The position numbers and the translations under genes are program-made. From positions 1-64,000 of the forward strand of contig NZ_BONX01000010.1 of the NCBI RefSeq assembly GCF_016862935.1: a stretch of DNA of 64,000 nucleotides, in the 5' to 3' direction. The notes beneath the pieces are model-generated. The model was given only the letters and a program-made list of their open reading frames with translations, had not been told where the DNA came from and did not search any database. This stretch comes from Plantactinospora mayteni (GTDB taxonomy: Bacteria; Actinomycetota; Actinomycetes; Mycobacteriales; Micromonosporaceae). Shown in pieces: positions 60,463 through 64,000 of this stretch. Each line of letters begins with the position of its first letter. Within the stretch, counting starts at the first letter, position 1.

Positions 60463-61797
60463 GTGGAACCTGGAGACGACGCCGACGAGTTCCGGCACCT
60501 GGTCGAGGAGTACGTCCGGCGGCACACAGCGCTCGGCGAGCTGCCGTACGACGCGATCGTGGCCGGTGCCGTCGAATACCTGGACGAATACGATCCGGTG
60601 CGGGTCGAGGCGCTGGCCGGAGAGATGGCCCGCACCGAGTTCGCCGCGCACGCCGCCGCGCAGCCGGACTGGCCGGAGCCGACCGACAGCGATCGGCTCA
60701 CCCTCGCCTTCCGGGCACTGGACGCGGCCGGGATCGTCGCCCGGGAGAACTTCACCTGCTGCCAGAACTGCGGCCTCGCCGAGATCGGCGCCGAGGTGGC
60801 CGACGGCGAGACGCCGCGCGGGTACGCCTTCTACCACCAGCAGGACGCGGAGCGCGGCGCCGCCGGCGAGGCCGTGTGGATCGCGTACGGGCTCTTCGGG
60901 CAGCCGCCGTCGGCGGAGATCGGTGCGGAGGTGGCGGCGGTACTGCGCGAGCACGACCTGCCGGTGGACTGGGCCGGGGAGACCGGCACCCGGATCAGGG
61001 TCCCGCTGACCTGGCAGCGCCGTCGTACCGGTCGGCTGGCTGCCTTCCCGCCCCCGGTCGACGACGACATCACCGTCGAGATCGAGGTGCCCGACACCTG
61101 GCGCGGGGTGTACGCACCGACCTCGGGACCGATCTCGGCCACCAGGCTGACCAGCCTCTATCTGCCCTGGCTGCCCACCGGCACCCGGCTCGGCATCACG
61201 CTGGACGGCGCGACCGTCACCGTATGCCGGGACTGGGACACCCTGGTCGGCTCCTTCCCCGACCCCGACCGCCCCGAGTCCCCCGATCGGCCCCAATCCC
61301 TCGATCGGGCCGAGTCCCCCGACCGCGCCCAATCCCCCGACCGGGACCAGTACTCCGATCGAGCCGAGTCCCGGGTCGACCGGTATGCCGGAATGGCGCT
61401 GGTCCGGCGGCTCCGGGGCGAGCCGCCCGGCTCCACTTCGGACGCGGCGGCGGGCCCGGCCGACCGGGTCGGACTGCTGGATGCGACCTGGGAGCACTCG
61501 GCGGGGCGCGAATACCAGGGCGTGCCGCTCACGCTCTGGGAGAGTGTCGACGTGTTACGCCGGATGCCGGTCCGTACCGGTGCCTGGGCCTCCTTCCTCG
61601 GCCGCTCCGGCGGCATCGTGCAGGTGCGGTGGGCGGAGCGCCGGCTCTGGCTGGAGACGCCGGACCCGGAGGCGGCCGCCTCGGTGGGTCGGCACGTGAC
61701 GATTCCGGAGGCCGAGCGAATGGTCGGCGTACTCGCGGTGGAGGACCGGGTCGCGGTGGCCGAGTTGGGCGATGTGGCCACCGTGCCCTGGGCCTGA
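60463..61797 (+). CDS. DUF6891-domain protein with hexapeptide repeat linker
   Basis: A 444-residue cytoplasmic protein starting at GTG 60463. The N-terminal domain to about 150 is of the DUF6891 type: DRLTLAFRALDAAGIVAREN, then FTCCQNCGLAEIGAEV and YAFYHQQDAERGA. The CC-x2-C cluster may hold a metal. A middle domain of about 115 residues follows (RLAAFPPPVDDDITVEIEVP). Then comes a linker of five to six repeats of the form (E/Q)SPDR-x, and a C-terminal domain of about 130 residues (TWEHSAGREYQGVPLTLWES; SGGIVQVRWAERRLWLETPD). DUF6891 has no known function. It is a single-gene unit next to the helicase pseudogene. An alternative GTG lies at 60427. Confidence 0.8.
   Translation: MEPGDDADEFRHLVEEYVRRHTALGELPYDAIVAGAVEYLDEYDPVRVEALAGEMARTEFAAHAAAQPDWPEPTDSDRLTLAFRALDAAGIVARENFTCCQNCGLAEIGAEVADGETPRGYAFYHQQDAERGAAGEAVWIAYGLFGQPPSAEIGAEVAAVLREHDLPVDWAGETGTRIRVPLTWQRRRTGRLAAFPPPVDDDITVEIEVPDTWRGVYAPTSGPISATRLTSLYLPWLPTGTRLGITLDGATVTVCRDWDTLVGSFPDPDRPESPDRPQSLDRAESPDRAQSPDRDQYSDRAESRVDRYAGMALVRRLRGEPPGSTSDAAAGPADRVGLLDATWEHSAGREYQGVPLTLWESVDVLRRMPVRTGAWASFLGRSGGIVQVRWAERRLWLETPDPEAAASVGRHVTIPEAERMVGVLAVEDRVAVAELGDVATVPWA
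61271..61380. repeat. 18-bp degenerate tandem repeat
   Basis: About six units of 18 bp encode the hexapeptides PESPDR, PQSLDR, AESPDR, AQSPDR, DQYSDR and AESRVDR in the DUF6891 protein. The alternation of Glu and Gln (ES, QS) makes a charged flexible linker. Units differ by several bases, so the array is old or under selection for change. Confidence 0.65.
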
Positions 61798-61824
61798 GCG
61801 CCCGGCGGTGCCGCGTTCGCCGGG

Positions 61825-62199
61825 TCATCCGGTCGGCGGCACCGCGCCGGCCCAGCCGGAGGTCGCGTCGATCAGCGTCCGGTGCCCGGTCGTCGACCCG
61901 ATCCCGCTCGGTGGGCCGGCGACGCAGCCGCCCCGGTGCCCCTCGCGCTCGCCGCACCGGCCGCTGCCGAACAGCAACCGGTCGCAGAACACCCGGTGCC
62001 GTTCGTGTTGCGCGTCCTCGGCGGAGACGGTGACCTCGCCGGCGTCGAGTTCCGGCATGAAGGCCAGCGACTCGGCCAGTCGCGCGGCCAGTTCCGTGGC
62101 GCCGTGCAGGGTGTGTACGGCAACCGGAAGGTGGATGACATGGCCCGGCACCGCGTCGCCGCGACCGAGACTTCCCATGACCGGTCCTGCATGACCCAT
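61825..62199 (-). CDS. Small CCHC-motif protein, paralogue B
   Basis: A 124-residue protein. The central part reads GHVIHLPVAVHTLHGATELA, then ARLAESLAFMPELDAGEVTV, SAEDAQHERHRVFCDRLLFG and SGRCGEREGHRGGC. It aligns over about 70 residues with paralogue A (56437-56715), with the same C-x9-C-x5-H-x3-C spacing and the shared DAGE-x-TVSAEDAQ. It has a longer tail (TLIDATSGWAGAVPPTG). The start is ATG 62199 or, with AGGA close upstream, ATG 62178. It converges on the DUF6891 gene. Two copies in 6 kb suggest a local duplication or a lineage-specific family tied to this region. Confidence 0.7.
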   Translation of the reverse strand: MGHAGPVMGSLGRGDAVPGHVIHLPVAVHTLHGATELAARLAESLAFMPELDAGEVTVSAEDAQHERHRVFCDRLLFGSGRCGEREGHRGGCVAGPPSGIGSTTGHRTLIDATSGWAGAVPPTG

Positions 62200-62419
62200 G
62201 GTTGATGATCCTCACCGGTGGTTGATGAACCTCCGCGCCCTGGTCCGGCGGCGCTACCTGCTCGGCCGACCTGGGCCGACGCCTCGATAGCTTAGAGACG
62301 TACCCGGAAATTTCCGGTTTGCCACTCGGACCCGACCCGGACGGACCGCCGGAAACGGCGAGGTGGCGGCCGGTCGAACCGGTCCGATCGGTACGGGCAC
62401 CCGGACCGATCGGGACTAG

Positions 62420-62451
62420 CCCTGGCGCCAGGGAACCAATACCGTACGGTA
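62420..62451. promoter_or_regulatory. Two perfect palindromes upstream of the ligase gene
   Basis: CCCTGGCGCCAGGG (62420-62433) and TACCGTACGGTA (62440-62451) are both perfectly self-complementary and lie 57-88 bp before the ligase start. The second has the form of a TetR-type fatty-acid repressor site. Either could be an operator. The rest of the 308-bp spacer (62200-62507) shows no gene. Confidence 0.45.
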
Positions 62452-62507
62452 ACCGCGATTTAACGTGATCACCGTCACGCGACGATATCCCGGAGGCTCC
62501 CCCCGCC

Positions 62508-64000
62508 ATGGCACTCGACGTCCCCTACCGGTCCATCCCCGACATGTTCCTGAAGCGTGTCTCGGCCACCCCCGACCGGGACGCATTCGCCCACCCCGCC
62601 CCGGACGACTCCGGACCGGTCTGGTTGAGCTGGGCGCAGGTCGGCCAGCGCGCGAAGGCGATCGCGGCCGGGCTGCGCGGCCTCGGCGTCGGTTCCGAGG
62701 ACCGGGTGGCGATCCTGGCCAACACCCGGCTCGACTGGGTCCTCGCCGACCTCGGCATCATGTGTGCCGGTGGCGCGACCACCACGGTCTATCCGACCAC
62801 CGAACCGGAGGACACCGCCTTCATCATCGCGGACTCCGGCTCCAAGGTGCTGATCGCGGAGAACGCCGACCAGGCAGCCAAGATCGCCGGAGTGGAGTTG
62901 CCGGCGCTGACCCACGTCGTACTGATCGACGGGCCCGCCGTCCCGGGCGCCACCCCGCCGCAGCTCACCCTCGCCGACCTCGAGGTGCAGGGCGCGCTGG
63001 CCCTGGAGAGCGACCCGGACCTGATCGACCGGGTGGTGGCCGAGATCGACCAGGACCACCTGGCCACGTTGATCTACACCTCCGGTACCACCGGCCGCCC
63101 CAAGGGCGTCGAGCTGCTGCACGCCGGATGGTGCTGGGAGGGCGTGGCCCAGGCGAACCTGGGGCTGATCAAGGCCGAGGACCTGCAGTACCTCTGGCTG
63201 CCGCTGTCGCACTCGTTCGGCAAGACGCTGATCTGCGGCGTGATCCACGTTGGCATGCCGACCTATGTGGACGGCCGGCTCGACCGGCTGGTCGAGCTGC
63301 TCGGGGTGGTCAGGCCGACGCTGATGTGCGGCGCGCCCCGGATCTACGAGAAGGTCTACAACCGGGCGGTCACCACCGCACAGACGGCGGGCGGGGCGAA
63401 GGCGAAGATCTTCGCCTGGGCGGTACGGACCGGCAAGCACAAGGTGACGCTGGAGCAGTCCGGCAGGCCGGTCTCGGCCGGGCTGCGGCTGCGCTACGGG
63501 CTCGCCGAGAAGCTGGTCTTCAGCAAGCTCCAGGCCCGGCTGGGCGGCCGGATCCGGGTACTCGTCTCCGGCGCCGCGCCGCTCAGCCAGGAGATCGCGC
63601 ACTTCTTCGCCGCGGCCGGCCTGCCGATCTCCGAGGGGTACGGGCTGACCGAGACCAGTGCCGGCAACTTCGTCAACCGGCCCGGTGCGCTCAAGATCGG
63701 CAGTGTCGGCAAGGCCATGGGCGACCTGGAGTGCCGGATCGACTCCGACGGCGAGATCCTGCTCCGGGGCATGCCGGTGATGCGCGGCTACCACAACCTG
63801 CCCGAGGAGACCGCCGAGGCGTTCACCCCGGACGGCTTCTTCCGGACCGGTGACATCGGCGAACTCGACGGCGACGGTTTCCTGAAAATCACCGACCGGA
63901 AGAAGGACCTGGTCAAGACGTCGGGTGGCAAGTACATCTCGCCGTCGCACATCGAGGGCATGTTCAAGGCGCTCTGCCCGTACACCTCGCAGGTGGTGGT
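62508..64000 (+). CDS. Long-chain fatty-acid-CoA ligase (partial)
   Basis: The 5' 497 codons of an AMP-forming acyl-CoA synthetase; the gene runs off the window end. The start ATG 62508 has GGAGG 11 nt upstream. Visible motifs are the phosphate loop LIYTSGTTGRPKGVELLHAG near 188-205, the A5 motif EGYGLTETSAGNF, the hinge region FFRTGDIGELDGDGFLKITD and the K-rich DRKKDLVKTSGGKYISP. This is the FAA1/FadD15 branch that activates long-chain fatty acids for lipid synthesis or beta-oxidation. About 100 more residues are expected. Palindromes at 62420-62451 suggest control by a lipid-responsive repressor. Confidence 0.93.
   Translation, partial: MALDVPYRSIPDMFLKRVSATPDRDAFAHPAPDDSGPVWLSWAQVGQRAKAIAAGLRGLGVGSEDRVAILANTRLDWVLADLGIMCAGGATTTVYPTTEPEDTAFIIADSGSKVLIAENADQAAKIAGVELPALTHVVLIDGPAVPGATPPQLTLADLEVQGALALESDPDLIDRVVAEIDQDHLATLIYTSGTTGRPKGVELLHAGWCWEGVAQANLGLIKAEDLQYLWLPLSHSFGKTLICGVIHVGMPTYVDGRLDRLVELLGVVRPTLMCGAPRIYEKVYNRAVTTAQTAGGAKAKIFAWAVRTGKHKVTLEQSGRPVSAGLRLRYGLAEKLVFSKLQARLGGRIRVLVSGAAPLSQEIAHFFAAAGLPISEGYGLTETSAGNFVNRPGALKIGSVGKAMGDLECRIDSDGEILLRGMPVMRGYHNLPEETAEAFTPDGFFRTGDIGELDGDGFLKITDRKKDLVKTSGGKYISPSHIEGMFKALCPYTSQVV

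Noticed and set aside
62475-63950. A 491-codon minus-strand open frame
   Set aside because: It is antisense to the acyl-CoA ligase, which has all family motifs.

Overview
The window is high-GC DNA (strong G/C third-position bias, many GTG and TTG starts, overlapping GTGA/ATGA stop-starts) from an actinomycete. The order hisI - trpE - Trp-associated membrane protein - trpC - trpB - trpA - lgt, the gltB/gltD pair and the abundance of SARP/STAND regulators, subtilases and DivIVA-like proteins suggest the Micromonosporaceae (Micromonospora, Plantactinospora, Actinoplanes or a relative). The genus is an inference from gene content. No rRNA, tRNA, CRISPR array or intact insertion sequence was seen.

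Layout. 0-18.7 kb is accessory and regulatory: an alpha-solenoid protein, an SRPBCC protein with a 14-bp perfect palindrome upstream, an SDR dehydrogenase, a secreted subtilase flanked by two large STAND regulators, a tightly coupled FtsK-like ATPase/membrane protein pair, a MarR/membrane-protein divergon, and a GNAT acetyltransferase/XRE-cupin divergon followed by a methyltransferase gene that has lost its 5' end. 18.6-25 kb is gltD-gltB (glutamate synthase). 25-34 kb carries a second acetyltransferase, a secreted M14 metallopeptidase, a fasciclin lipoprotein, a BTAD/ATPase/TPR regulator and a flavin monooxygenase. 34-43 kb is lgt and the trp/his cluster, read on the minus strand. It is interrupted by one plus-strand gene with a 45-bp tandem repeat, and the 3' tail of a lost UvrA-type gene lies between trpA and lgt. 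43-50 kb holds a DrrAB-like ABC exporter with its TetR regulator, a DUF2470 gene behind a large DtxR/IdeR-like iron-box palindrome, and a heterodimeric ABC exporter whose two ATP sites are asymmetric. 50.5-52.1 kb is a small operon with a class I terpene synthase. 52.2-55.6 kb is a two-component system with a PepSY protein and a divergent secreted protein.

55.7-62.2 kb is the most accessory-looking part and holds the best candidates for something new. It contains the 3' tail of a probable DddA-like deaminase toxin overlapping an intact Imm1-type immunity gene, half of a second immunity-like gene, a three-gene operon with a DivIVA-like protein, a lower-GC pair (zinc-ribbon/XRE/TPR protein and HAD phosphatase), a helicase pseudogene whose frameshift falls in the Walker A lysine codon, and a DUF6891 protein. 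Two dispersed paralogous genes, 5 kb apart, share a C-x9-C-x5-H-x3-C motif. The window ends inside a long-chain fatty-acid-CoA ligase gene with two perfect palindromes upstream.

How the parts work together. GltBD supplies glutamate. TrpE, C, B and A make tryptophan from chorismate, with TrpG not visible here. HisI handles a histidine step. Lgt attaches lipid to prolipoproteins such as the fasciclin lipoprotein. The regulator genes sit next to likely targets: TetR with its exporter, MarR with a membrane protein, XRE-cupin with an acetyltransferase. A recurring theme is gene decay: at least five scars of lost genes (methyltransferase, UvrA-like, DddA-like, helicase, and an unrecognised helical protein) sit in spacers between intact housekeeping genes.
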